From positions 186,001 to 250,000 of the forward strand of contig NZ_NMUN01000005.1 in the NCBI RefSeq assembly GCF_002812725.1: a DNA stretch of 64,000 bases, written 5' to 3'. Origin of the DNA: Microbacterium sp. BR1 (lineage in GTDB: Bacteria > Actinomycetota > Actinomycetes > Actinomycetales > Microbacteriaceae). The notes under the pieces are model-generated. The model was not told the origin of the DNA. It saw nothing but the letters and a program-made list of their open reading frames with translations, and searched no databases. This document shows, in pieces, positions 8,765 to 16,218 of this stretch. How positions within the stretch are numbered: the stretch's first letter is position 1; each line of letters starts with the position of its first letter. The translations under genes and the position numbers were made by a program.

Positions 8765-10050
8765 GACGTCACCTCCCACCGGGGTCGAGAAGCGGGACTG
8801 ACCCCCTCGACGGCCGCCAGCAGCGCGTCCAGATCCGCTTCGTCGTTGTAGACGTGGATCGATGCGCGCACGACAGAGGGTATCGCGCGCGCCCCGAGAT
8901 CCCACTGCCCGTGGGTGTCCGGAACGGCGACCACGCGGACGTCGACGCTGGCGAGCGCTTCGACGACCCGGCCCGCCGCGACTCCCTCGACGACGAAGGT
9001 CACGATCGCCGAGGTCGAACCCACGGGGTCCACGACAGAGACGCCCGGGATGAGAGACAGCGAGCGGCGCAACAGCAGGGCGCGCTCGAGCAGCCACGAC
9101 TCGGTGCTTTCGGGCCCGCGCTCGAGTGCCTCGCGCAGCGCGACGCCGAGCCCGAGCCGCGTGGCGACCGAGCTCTCCCAGGTTTCGAATCTGCGAGCCG
9201 AGGGGCTCAGCTCCCAGTCGGTCGGGCCCGTCCACTTCGCGCCGCGAACATCCGGCGCCGTCGGCGTGAGCCGCTCCAGCAGGGACGAACGGATGTAGCC
9301 GAAGCCCGTGCCGCGCGGCCCTCGCAAGAACTTGCGTCCCGTCGTGACGAGCGCGTCGCATCCGATCCGGTCGACGTCCACGGCGAGGTGGCCGATGGAT
9401 TGCGTCGCGTCGACGATGTAGGTGGCACCGTGCCGACGCGCGACCTCTCCGATCCGCTCGACCGGCTCGGTGAGACCCGACGAGGTCGGGATGTGCGAGA
9501 CCGTGACGACCGAGGGGCGACCATCGGCGAGCAGAGCGTCGAGCGCCGCGACATCCATCCGTCCGTGCTCATCGACGGGAGCGACGACGAGGTCGACGTT
9601 CTGCTCCCGGGCCATCGTCATGAGTTGCAGTGCGTGGCTGACGTAGGTCGTGCTGGACGCGACGATCCGATCGCTCCGCGTCGGGCGCAGGGCGTCCATC
9701 AGCACGCGCAGGCCGGTGGATGCGCTGTCGAAGATCGCGATCTCGGGTGCGGATGCCCCGATCAGCGCGGCGGCCGCGTCGTACACGGCATCGCTCTGAT
9801 CCCGCATCGCCGCGGCGGCCTCGTACCCGCCCAGGCGTTCTTCGCGCCGCAGGTGATCGATGACCGTCGAGACCACATCGGCGGAGGGCAGAGCCGCACC
9901 CGCGGCGTTGAAGTGGTGCGACAGGCCCGCGCCGACGGTGCGCGCGCGTTCGGCGGCCACATCGATAACGGTGTGTGCGTCGAGCGCGGCGTCCGCGACC
10001 GGGGCACTCGCGTCAACGGGACGTACGTGCGCCGCCTCGATCGGTTCCAT
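8761..10050 (-). CDS. Class V aminotransferase-fold PLP enzyme (cysteine-desulfurase / EgtE-like)
   Basis: 429 residues. The PLP lysine is in TTGRKFLRGPRGTGF, preceded by the Asp of YIVDATQSIGH about 35 residues earlier and by the aromatic-anchor region HFNAAGAALP. This is the fold type I class V layout of selenocysteine-lyase and isopenicillin-N-epimerase-like proteins. The ATG is the first one following the paired operator, with GAAGGG upstream; a reading starting 46 codons earlier would run through the operator and is rejected. It is the first gene of a five-gene operon. No typical sulfur-acceptor Cys loop is recognised, so a C-N or C-S lyase or transaminase role stays open. Confidence 0.82.
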   Translation of the reverse strand: MEPIEAAHVRPVDASAPVADAALDAHTVIDVAAERARTVGAGLSHHFNAAGAALPSADVVSTVIDHLRREERLGGYEAAAAMRDQSDAVYDAAAALIGASAPEIAIFDSASTGLRVLMDALRPTRSDRIVASSTTYVSHALQLMTMAREQNVDLVVAPVDEHGRMDVAALDALLADGRPSVVTVSHIPTSSGLTEPVERIGEVARRHGATYIVDATQSIGHLAVDVDRIGCDALVTTGRKFLRGPRGTGFGYIRSSLLERLTPTAPDVRGAKWTGPTDWELSPSARRFETWESSVATRLGLGVALREALERGPESTESWLLERALLLRRSLSLIPGVSVVDPVGSTSAIVTFVVEGVAAGRVVEALASVDVRVVAVPDTHGQWDLGARAIPSVVRASIHVYNDEADLDALLAAVEGVSPASRPRWEVTS

Positions 10051-10071
10051 CCGCCATCGCCCTTCACAGTG

Positions 10072-10099
10072 AGGATCCAAAACTACCACGAGTGGATCC
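10072..10099. promoter_or_regulatory. Paired operator-like sites C, upstream of the aminotransferase operon
   Basis: GAGGATCCAA and GTGGATCCAA have cores 21 bp apart, ending 22 bp upstream of the operon's first start codon. The spacing is identical to the pairs at 1505-1532 and 2512-2539, which links this operon to the same regulator. The rest of the 192-bp gap up to ispE holds no recognisable gene. Confidence 0.6.
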
Positions 10100-10242
10100 A
10101 ACTTGAGGACAGATGTACTTCGCTCGCACCACCACCTTCCCCGTCGAGATCGCCCGCCGGCCTCGAGCCCGCCGGTTGTCCGCAGCAAGCATCCGGCGGA
10201 CTCGGCGACGAGCGGCGATCTCGGCGGGGCGGCGCGAAGGGA

Positions 10243-11187
10243 TCAGGGGACGACGCGGGCGCCGGGCACCGGACCGTGCGCGCCGAAGGCGACGAGCCCC
10301 GATGCCGACAGGGCGACGCGTACGTCGAGCGCGGCCTCGGCGTCGGCGCACAGGAACGCGGTCGTCGGGCCCGACCCCGAGACGATGCCCGCGAGGGCTC
10401 CCGCGCGCTCCCCCTGCTCAATCCGGGCGGCAAGGTCCGGACGCAGGTTCTGTGCCGCGATCTGCAGGTCGTTGCGCAGCGACGCCGCCAGACGGAGGGG
10501 ATCCCCCGCGCGCAATGCGTGCAGGACATCGGCATCGACCACCGGGGGGCGGGCCGCGGGCGCGATGTCGGTGCGACCGCGCTCGCGATGCGCATCGAGC
10601 TCGGCATAGACCTGCGGGGTCGACAGGCCCCCGTCATCCGTCACGAAGACCCACTCGAATCGGCCGCGGGCCAACGCCGCGCTCAGCTCATCGCCGCGAC
10701 CCGTGCCGACCGCCGTCCCGCCCTGCAACGCGAAGGGGACGTCTGCTCCGAGTCGGGCCGCGAGGCTCTGCAACTGGATGGTCGTCAGGCGCGTGTCCCA
10801 CAGCGCGTCGCACGCGACGAGGGCCGCCGCGGCATCCGCGGAACCGCCGCCCATGCCCCCCGCGACCGGCACGCCCTTGCGGATCTCGAGGTGCACACCA
10901 CCGCCGTAACCCGCTTTGCGGGCCAGCAACCGCGCCGCGCGCAGAGCCAGATTGCGATCGTCGAGCGGCACCCCCGAGGTGTCGACCGGACCGTGGACCG
11001 AGACCGAGAAGTCATCGGATGGCGTGGCCCACACGTCCTCGAACAGCGAGACGGCCTGAAAGGCGGTCGCCAGCTCGTGGTAACCATCGTCCATGACCCG
11101 ACCGACCTCGAGGAAGAGGTTCACCTTGCCCGGCGCACGCACGTGCACGCGCTGAGCTTCGGGCATCATCGGGCCAGCGGTGCTCAC
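10243..11187 (-). CDS. ispE: 4-diphosphocytidyl-2-C-methyl-D-erythritol kinase
   Basis: Phosphorylates CDP-methylerythritol in the MEP pathway of isoprenoid synthesis. 314 residues. GHMP-kinase motifs are present: the substrate region [12 protein letters not shown] near the N-terminus, the ATP-binding loop [18 protein letters not shown] around residue 110, and a C-terminal GSGPTTAF. The GTG start overlaps the preceding stop (GTGA) and is preferred; two ATG codons six and seven triplets downstream are alternatives. The ksgA-ispE neighbourhood is the usual actinobacterial one, here with an aldo-keto reductase between. Confidence 0.95.
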   Translation of the reverse strand: MSTAGPMMPEAQRVHVRAPGKVNLFLEVGRVMDDGYHELATAFQAVSLFEDVWATPSDDFSVSVHGPVDTSGVPLDDRNLALRAARLLARKAGYGGGVHLEIRKGVPVAGGMGGGSADAAAALVACDALWDTRLTTIQLQSLAARLGADVPFALQGGTAVGTGRGDELSAALARGRFEWVFVTDDGGLSTPQVYAELDAHRERGRTDIAPAARPPVVDADVLHALRAGDPLRLAASLRNDLQIAAQNLRPDLAARIEQGERAGALAGIVSGSGPTTAFLCADAEAALDVRVALSASGLVAFGAHGPVPGARVVP

Positions 11188-12248
11188 AGCGCGGACGACT
11201 CCGCCCACAGGTTGACGTCGAGCGAATCCGACAAGGCGTCGATCTGCTCCAGTTCCTCGGTGTCGAACGCCGGGCCCGCCAGAGCGGCGATGTTCTCGTC
11301 GAGCTGCTCCGTGCGGGATGCCCCGATCAGTGCCGACGTCACGACGCCGTCGCGCAACACCCACTGCAGCGCGAGCTGCGCCAGCGTCTGACCGCGTTCC
11401 TTCGCGATGACGTCGAGGCCCCGGAGCTTCGCGACCGCGTCGTCCGAGAGCCGCCCGCTCGGCAGCGACCCGCGCTTCTGCGCGCGATCGGCCGATCCGT
11501 CGCCCAGGTACTTCGACGTCAGCAGGCCCTGCGCGAGAGGCGTGAACGCGATGGCGCCCATGCCCTCCTGGCGCAAAACACCCGTCAGCCCGTCCTCGAC
11601 CCAGCGATTGAGGATCGAGTACGACGGCTGGTGGATGACGAGCGGCGTGCCGAGCGAGCGTGCCACCGCGGCGGCCTCGGCCGTGCGCGCGGCACTGTAG
11701 GACGAGATTCCGACGTACAGCGCCTTACCCTGCCGGACGAGTGTGTCGAGCGCGCCGATCGTCTCTTCGATCGGGGTCACGGCGTCCGCCCGGTGCGAGT
11801 AGAAGATGTCGACGTAGTCGAGCCCCATGCGCGTGAGCGACTCCTCCGCGGACGCGATCAGGTACTTGCGCGAACCGTGGTTGCCGTACGGTCCCGGCCA
11901 CATGTCGTAGCCGGCCTTCGACGAGATGATCAGTTCGTTGCGATAGGGCGCGAAGTCCTCGCGCATCATCCGCCCGAAGTTGGTCTCGGCCGAGCCGTAC
12001 GGGGGGCCGTAGTTGTTGGCCAGGTCGAAGTGCGTGATCCCCCGGTCGAACGCGCCGCGCAGCAGCGCGCGCTGGTCGTCGAAGGGAATGTTGTCGCCGA
12101 AGTTCCACCACAGGCCGAGCGAGATCGGGGGCAGGTAGAGCCCGGATGTGCCGACCTGGCGGTATCCGGTGCCGCTGTAGCGTTCCGCGGCGGCCGCGTA
12201 CGGGCGGTGCAGTTCAGTCGTGGGGGCAAACCGGTTGCTGTCGCTCAT
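11184..12248 (-). CDS. Aldo-keto reductase, YghZ / AKR14-like
   Basis: 354 residues, NADPH-dependent carbonyl reductase fold. The catalytic tetrad is visible: Asp in HFDLANNYG, Tyr in the same motif, Lys in IISSKAGYD and His in IFYSHRAD. The [15 protein letters not shown] insertion is characteristic of the E. coli YghZ (L-glyceraldehyde-3-phosphate reductase) group, which also handles methylglyoxal. The ATG overlaps the ksgA stop (ATGA) and its own stop overlaps the ispE start, so it is translationally coupled inside a housekeeping operon where it is not normally found. Confidence 0.88.
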   Translation of the reverse strand: MSDSNRFAPTTELHRPYAAAAERYSGTGYRQVGTSGLYLPPISLGLWWNFGDNIPFDDQRALLRGAFDRGITHFDLANNYGPPYGSAETNFGRMMREDFAPYRNELIISSKAGYDMWPGPYGNHGSRKYLIASAEESLTRMGLDYVDIFYSHRADAVTPIEETIGALDTLVRQGKALYVGISSYSAARTAEAAAVARSLGTPLVIHQPSYSILNRWVEDGLTGVLRQEGMGAIAFTPLAQGLLTSKYLGDGSADRAQKRGSLPSGRLSDDAVAKLRGLDVIAKERGQTLAQLALQWVLRDGVVTSALIGASRTEQLDENIAALAGPAFDTEELEQIDALSDSLDVNLWAESSAL

Positions 12249-13132
12249 CCACCCAGGCTAACGATCCCCGGTGCACCAGGCGATGCCTCGCGCAAAGCGG
12301 CGGCGATGCGTTCGAACTCGTCGATGCCGAGCTCTTCGCCGCGCGCGGTCGGCGCGACACCCGCCGCGATGAGGATGGCCGAGGCATCCGCCGCACTGCC
12401 GCCGAGCACGGCGGCGAGCGCCTGGCGCAACATCTTGCGGCGCTGTTGGAACGCGGCATCGACGATCGCGAACACCGCGCGGCGATCGTCGTCGCTCCCC
12501 CGCGGCTGGTCGTCGCGTTCGAACGCGACGAGCACCGAGTCGACGTTCGGGACGGGCCAGAACACCTGGCGCGAGACCATCCCGGCGAGACGCCACGTGC
12601 CGTACCACGCCGCCTTGACGCTCGGGGCGCCGTAGACCTTCGACCCCGGGGGCGCCGCGAGACGCTCGCCCACCTCGGCCTGCACCATGACGACCCCGCG
12701 CCCGAGGCCGGGGAAATGCTCGAGCAGGTGCAGCAGAACGGGCACCGAGACGTTGTACGGCAGGTTCGCGACCAGCACGCGCGGATCGCCCGGCAGTTCG
12801 GTGACCCGCAGCGCATCGGCGTCGACCACCGTGAACGCGCCGTCCGCAACGCCGTGCGCGCGCGCCGTTTCGGGCAGGCGAGCGGCGAGGCGATGATCGA
12901 TCTCGACGGCGGTGACGGATGCTCCGGTCTCGAGGATCGCGAGGGTGAGGGATCCGAGACCCGGCCCCACCTCCAGGACCCGATCGCCCTCGGCCACGCG
13001 AGCGATCTGCACGATGCGTCGGACCGTGTTGGCGTCGACGACGAAGTTCTGGCCGAGCTTCTTCGTGGGGGTCACGTCCAGTTCCGCGGCCAATCGGCGG
13101 ATCTCGGAGGCGCCGAGCAGTGTCACCGACAT
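12245..13132 (-). CDS. ksgA: 16S rRNA (A1518/A1519) dimethyltransferase
   Basis: 295 residues. It dimethylates two adjacent adenosines in the 3-prime hairpin of 16S rRNA. The opening [10 protein letters not shown] is diagnostic; the SAM loop [11 protein letters not shown] is motif I and VANLPYNVS is the catalytic NLPY motif, with [12 protein letters not shown] as the later conserved block. It starts at ATG preceded by TAGGCT with 7 bp between, a probable leaderless promoter. It heads the ksgA, aldo-keto reductase, ispE operon. Confidence 0.96.
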   Translation of the reverse strand: MSVTLLGASEIRRLAAELDVTPTKKLGQNFVVDANTVRRIVQIARVAEGDRVLEVGPGLGSLTLAILETGASVTAVEIDHRLAARLPETARAHGVADGAFTVVDADALRVTELPGDPRVLVANLPYNVSVPVLLHLLEHFPGLGRGVVMVQAEVGERLAAPPGSKVYGAPSVKAAWYGTWRLAGMVSRQVFWPVPNVDSVLVAFERDDQPRGSDDDRRAVFAIVDAAFQQRRKMLRQALAAVLGGSAADASAILIAAGVAPTARGEELGIDEFERIAAALREASPGAPGIVSLGG

Positions 13133-13369
13133 GGGATCCAGCCTAGGCCGTGCGTTCCCCGCGACACCGTGCCCATCGCCCGTCCGCGATGCGGGTCCGC
13201 CCCGCGCGAATCGTCACATGATGTTCACAAACCGGGGACTGTCGTGGGCGGCGCTCCCCGCTAACCTCGAAGCTCAGCGGCCGGGGAAGCTGCTCATCTG
13301 GGGCCGGAAGCCCGAGCGGCCCGTGAGGCTGCGATCGCAAACGGGGATAGCGGGACCACTGGGGGATGA
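13133..13369 (+). promoter_or_regulatory. Promoter and possible structured leader of the glucan-synthase operon
   Basis: 237 bp between the divergent ksgA and synthase genes. A -10-like TAACCT near 13262 would place transcription about 97 nt before the ATG. The implied leader is rich in complementary GGCC/CCGG segments. Two TCACA direct repeats (TCACATGATGTTCACA) lie further upstream. No known riboswitch class was matched. GGGGGATGA just precedes the ATG as ribosome binding site. Confidence 0.35.
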
Positions 13370-15490
13370 ATGGCAATCGTCTTGGATACGACGACGCTCA
13401 CGCAGCAGCGCGCGTCACACGAATCGGACGATCAGATCGCGGGCGAAGCGCGCACGGCGGCTCCGCCCTCGCCCGAGTCGCCCCTGGCCCGCGTGTCATC
13501 CATCGCGGATGCCCGCGCCCGCGGCGATGGACTCGCCCTGCGCCGCTCCCCACCCGCCCCCGCCCTCGATCCCGCTGCCCCCGAGCGCTCCGTTCCGGCG
13601 GCGCTGCACCCCGGCGTCCATCCGGCGCCCGCACGGCCCGTCGTCGACGCCCCCGAGTTGACGGCCGAGCCGCCCCTACGAGCCGACCGGCGCTCGCCTC
13701 GAACCAACGCCTACGACCAGCACGCGGCGGCACGCGGGGGTCCCACTCCCGTCATGACGCTGATGGTCGTCGTGGCGACGATCGGCATCCTCGCCTACTC
13801 GTTCTTCCTGCTCAGCCCCGAGCACCGAGGCGACACAATTCCGTACGTGATGGTCATCGTGGCGGAGTCGATCCTCGTCTTCCATGCCCTGCTGTCGATG
13901 TGGACGATCCTCTCGGGCGCGCGCGACCCGCGGACGTTCGCCTATCACGACGCGGCGGCGCGCCTGCGGGGACCGGATGGCAGGCTCTCGCTGAGCGGTC
14001 GACCCGTCGACATCGACGTGCTCATCACGGTCTACGGCGAAGATCTCGGCATCATCCGCCGCACCGTCACGGCGGCGATCGCGATCGAGGGACGCCACCA
14101 CACGTGGATCCTCGACGACGGCCGCTCCGACGACGTGCGCGCGTTGGCGGCGGAGCTCGGTGCGCGCTACGTCCGCCGCCTGACCTCGCACGGCGCCAAG
14201 GCCGGCAACGTCAACCACGCCCTCACGCTGGCGAAGGGTGATTTCTTCGTCGTGCTCGATGCGGACTTCGTCCCGTCGCCCCGATTCCTGCTGGAGACCG
14301 TGCCGTTCTTCGTCGAAGAAGGCGTCGCGTTCGTGCAGACGCCGCAGGTGTACGGCAACCTGAACACGGTCATCTCGCGGGGCGCGGCGTACATGCAGAG
14401 CGTGTTCTACCGCTTCGTCCAGCCCGGCCGCAATCGCTTCAACGCCGCGCTCTGCGTGGGCACGAACGTCATCTTCCGGCGGCGCGCGATCGACGAGATC
14501 GGGGGGCTCTACACCGACTCGAAGTCCGAGGACGTCTGGACCACCCTGACCCTGCACGAGGCCGGGTGGCGGTCCGTGTTCATCCCCGATGTCCTGGCGA
14601 TCGGCGACGCGCCCGAGACCGTCGAGGCCTACAGCAAGCAGCAGCTGCGCTGGGCGACGGGCGGATTCGAGATCCTGCTCAGGTACAACCCGCTCAGTCC
14701 GGCCCGGCGATTGACGATGGACCAGCGCATCCAGTACCTCGTCACCGCGAGCTTCTATCTGACGGGCATCTCGCCACTGCTCCTGCTGTTGGTGCCGCCG
14801 TTCGAGATCTACTTCGACCTGCGTCCGGTCACGATGGAACTCAGTGTCGGCACCTGGTTCCTGTACTACGCCGGCTTCTATGTGATGCAGATCCTTCTCG
14901 CATGGTTCGCGGTCGGATCTTTCAAGTGGGAGACACTGACCCTGGCGACGGTGTCGTTCCCGATCTACACCAAAGCCCTCGTCAACGTCATCTCGGGCAA
15001 GGATGTCGGCTGGCATGTGACGGGTTCGTCGTCCAGACGGTCGCCGTTCAACTTCGTCCTGCCGCAGATGATGTTCTTCGTCTTCCTGGCGCTCACGACC
15101 GTCGTGGCGGTCTGGCGCGATACCCAGAACGAGACCTTCACCCTGGCCACGGCCTGGAACGCGACGAACACCGTGATCCTCGGTGCCTTCCTGATCGCGG
15201 TCTCACGCGAATCGCGATGGATCAGACGGCAGCTTCCGCGCGACCTCTCGAGCCTCACGCCGACGATGCCGAGCACGAACCGCACCGTGGTCTCCCGTCC
15301 GGGCTTCGTGGCGATTCCGGCCACCGCCCCGTCCGCGACAGCATCCTCGGCGACGGCCCGAGCAACCCCCCTCCCCTCGACGACCGTCCCCTCGATCACT
15401 CCCCCACCTGCGCCCATTCCGGCGACCCGGGCCGAAGCTCGGCGCGCACGGGCACAGGCGCAGCTCGCCGGCGGGGGTTCTGTCGGATGA
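13370..15490 (+). CDS. Processive family-2 glycosyltransferase, BcsA/curdlan-synthase-like (candidate beta-1,3-glucan synthase)
   Basis: 706 residues. A Pro/Ala-rich, probably disordered N-terminus (1-125) precedes two membrane helices (about 129-150 and 158-182). The cytoplasmic GT2 domain shows DDG (249-251), DAD (297-299), SEDVWT (Glu-Asp 387-388) and QQLRW (424-428), the D,D,D,QxxRW signature of processive synthases. About five more helices follow, then a Pro/Thr-rich tail. No PilZ c-di-GMP domain is seen, unlike BcsA but like curdlan synthases. The ATGA-overlapping partner gene and the beta-1,3-glucanase downstream argue for a beta-1,3-glucan product. Cellulose or another glucan is the main alternative. 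Confidence 0.85.
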   Translation: MAIVLDTTTLTQQRASHESDDQIAGEARTAAPPSPESPLARVSSIADARARGDGLALRRSPPAPALDPAAPERSVPAALHPGVHPAPARPVVDAPELTAEPPLRADRRSPRTNAYDQHAAARGGPTPVMTLMVVVATIGILAYSFFLLSPEHRGDTIPYVMVIVAESILVFHALLSMWTILSGARDPRTFAYHDAAARLRGPDGRLSLSGRPVDIDVLITVYGEDLGIIRRTVTAAIAIEGRHHTWILDDGRSDDVRALAAELGARYVRRLTSHGAKAGNVNHALTLAKGDFFVVLDADFVPSPRFLLETVPFFVEEGVAFVQTPQVYGNLNTVISRGAAYMQSVFYRFVQPGRNRFNAALCVGTNVIFRRRAIDEIGGLYTDSKSEDVWTTLTLHEAGWRSVFIPDVLAIGDAPETVEAYSKQQLRWATGGFEILLRYNPLSPARRLTMDQRIQYLVTASFYLTGISPLLLLLVPPFEIYFDLRPVTMELSVGTWFLYYAGFYVMQILLAWFAVGSFKWETLTLATVSFPIYTKALVNVISGKDVGWHVTGSSSRRSPFNFVLPQMMFFVFLALTTVVAVWRDTQNETFTLATAWNATNTVILGAFLIAVSRESRWIRRQLPRDLSSLTPTMPSTNRTVVSRPGFVAIPATAPSATASSATARATPLPSTTVPSITPPPAPIPATRAEARRARAQAQLAGGGSVG

Positions 15491-16218
15491 CGTGGGGTAA
15501 CAGGGTCCGTCTCGCGGTCGGTCTGGTGCTGACCCTCGCAATCGTCGCCGCGTGCACGCTCGTCTTCAATCAGCGGCAGCACCAGGTGCAGAGCGCGAGC
15601 GCGATGCTCGTCTCGCAGCGCTACCCGGTGGGCACCGACTTCGGCGGGATCGTCGTCGAACAGCTCGTGGACGAGGGCGATGAGGTCGTGGCCGGTCAGC
15701 CGCTCTTCGCCGTCCGCAGCCTGCAGTTGCAGCGCGAGACGGCAACGGCCTCGCTCGACGAGAGCGATGGGATCGCGACCGTCGACGCCGACGGCACCGC
15801 CACCGTCGTCTCGACGGTCGATGGCACGGTGTCCTCGATCGATGTCCCGCAGGGCGGATTCGCTCAGGCCGGTGGTGTCCTCGCGACGGTGGACCGCGCG
15901 GGCAGCCTGTTCGTCGAGGCCGAGTTCGTCCTCACGGCGCGCGACTACGGCCGCATCGAGGTCGGCAGTTCCGTCTCGCTCCGTCTGCCCAACCAGTCCA
16001 CGCTGCCCGGTACGGTCACGGCGATCCAGGTCACGACGGTCGACGGCCAGGCACTGTCGACGCTGCGGATCGAGAGCGACGAGCTCGCCGGCGCCCTGAC
16101 GACCGGGCCTTTCCAGCCCGGGACACCCGTCGTGGCGACCCTGGAGCTGCGTGACGATGGCCCCTTCGCCGGTGTCGCGGACGCCGTGAGCGACCTGCTG
16201 CGAAAAGTCGGGCTGTGA
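15487..16218 (+). CDS. Membrane-anchored biotinyl-lipoyl / HlyD-type periplasmic adaptor
   Basis: 243 residues. One N-terminal membrane helix (about 8-27) anchors an extracellular part with two lipoyl-like halves: GTDFGGIVVEQLVDEGDEVVAGQPLF and, later, VDGTVSSIDVPQGGFAQAGGVLATV, each given here only by its key Gly/Val/Asp pattern, then a beta-barrel segment. This is the membrane-fusion-protein layout without the long coiled coil. The ATG overlaps the synthase stop (ATGA), so the protein is probably made in step with the synthase and may guide the nascent polysaccharide outward, as Alg44-like or BcsB-like partners do in other systems (inference). Confidence 0.75.
   Translation: MTWGNRVRLAVGLVLTLAIVAACTLVFNQRQHQVQSASAMLVSQRYPVGTDFGGIVVEQLVDEGDEVVAGQPLFAVRSLQLQRETATASLDESDGIATVDADGTATVVSTVDGTVSSIDVPQGGFAQAGGVLATVDRAGSLFVEAEFVLTARDYGRIEVGSSVSLRLPNQSTLPGTVTAIQVTTVDGQALSTLRIESDELAGALTTGPFQPGTPVVATLELRDDGPFAGVADAVSDLLRKVGL

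Noticed and set aside
13133..13369. c-di-AMP (ydaO) or cobalamin riboswitch ahead of the glucan synthase
   Set aside because: Short words such as ACCGGGGA and ACCACTG look similar, but the ordered conserved blocks of either class are absent.
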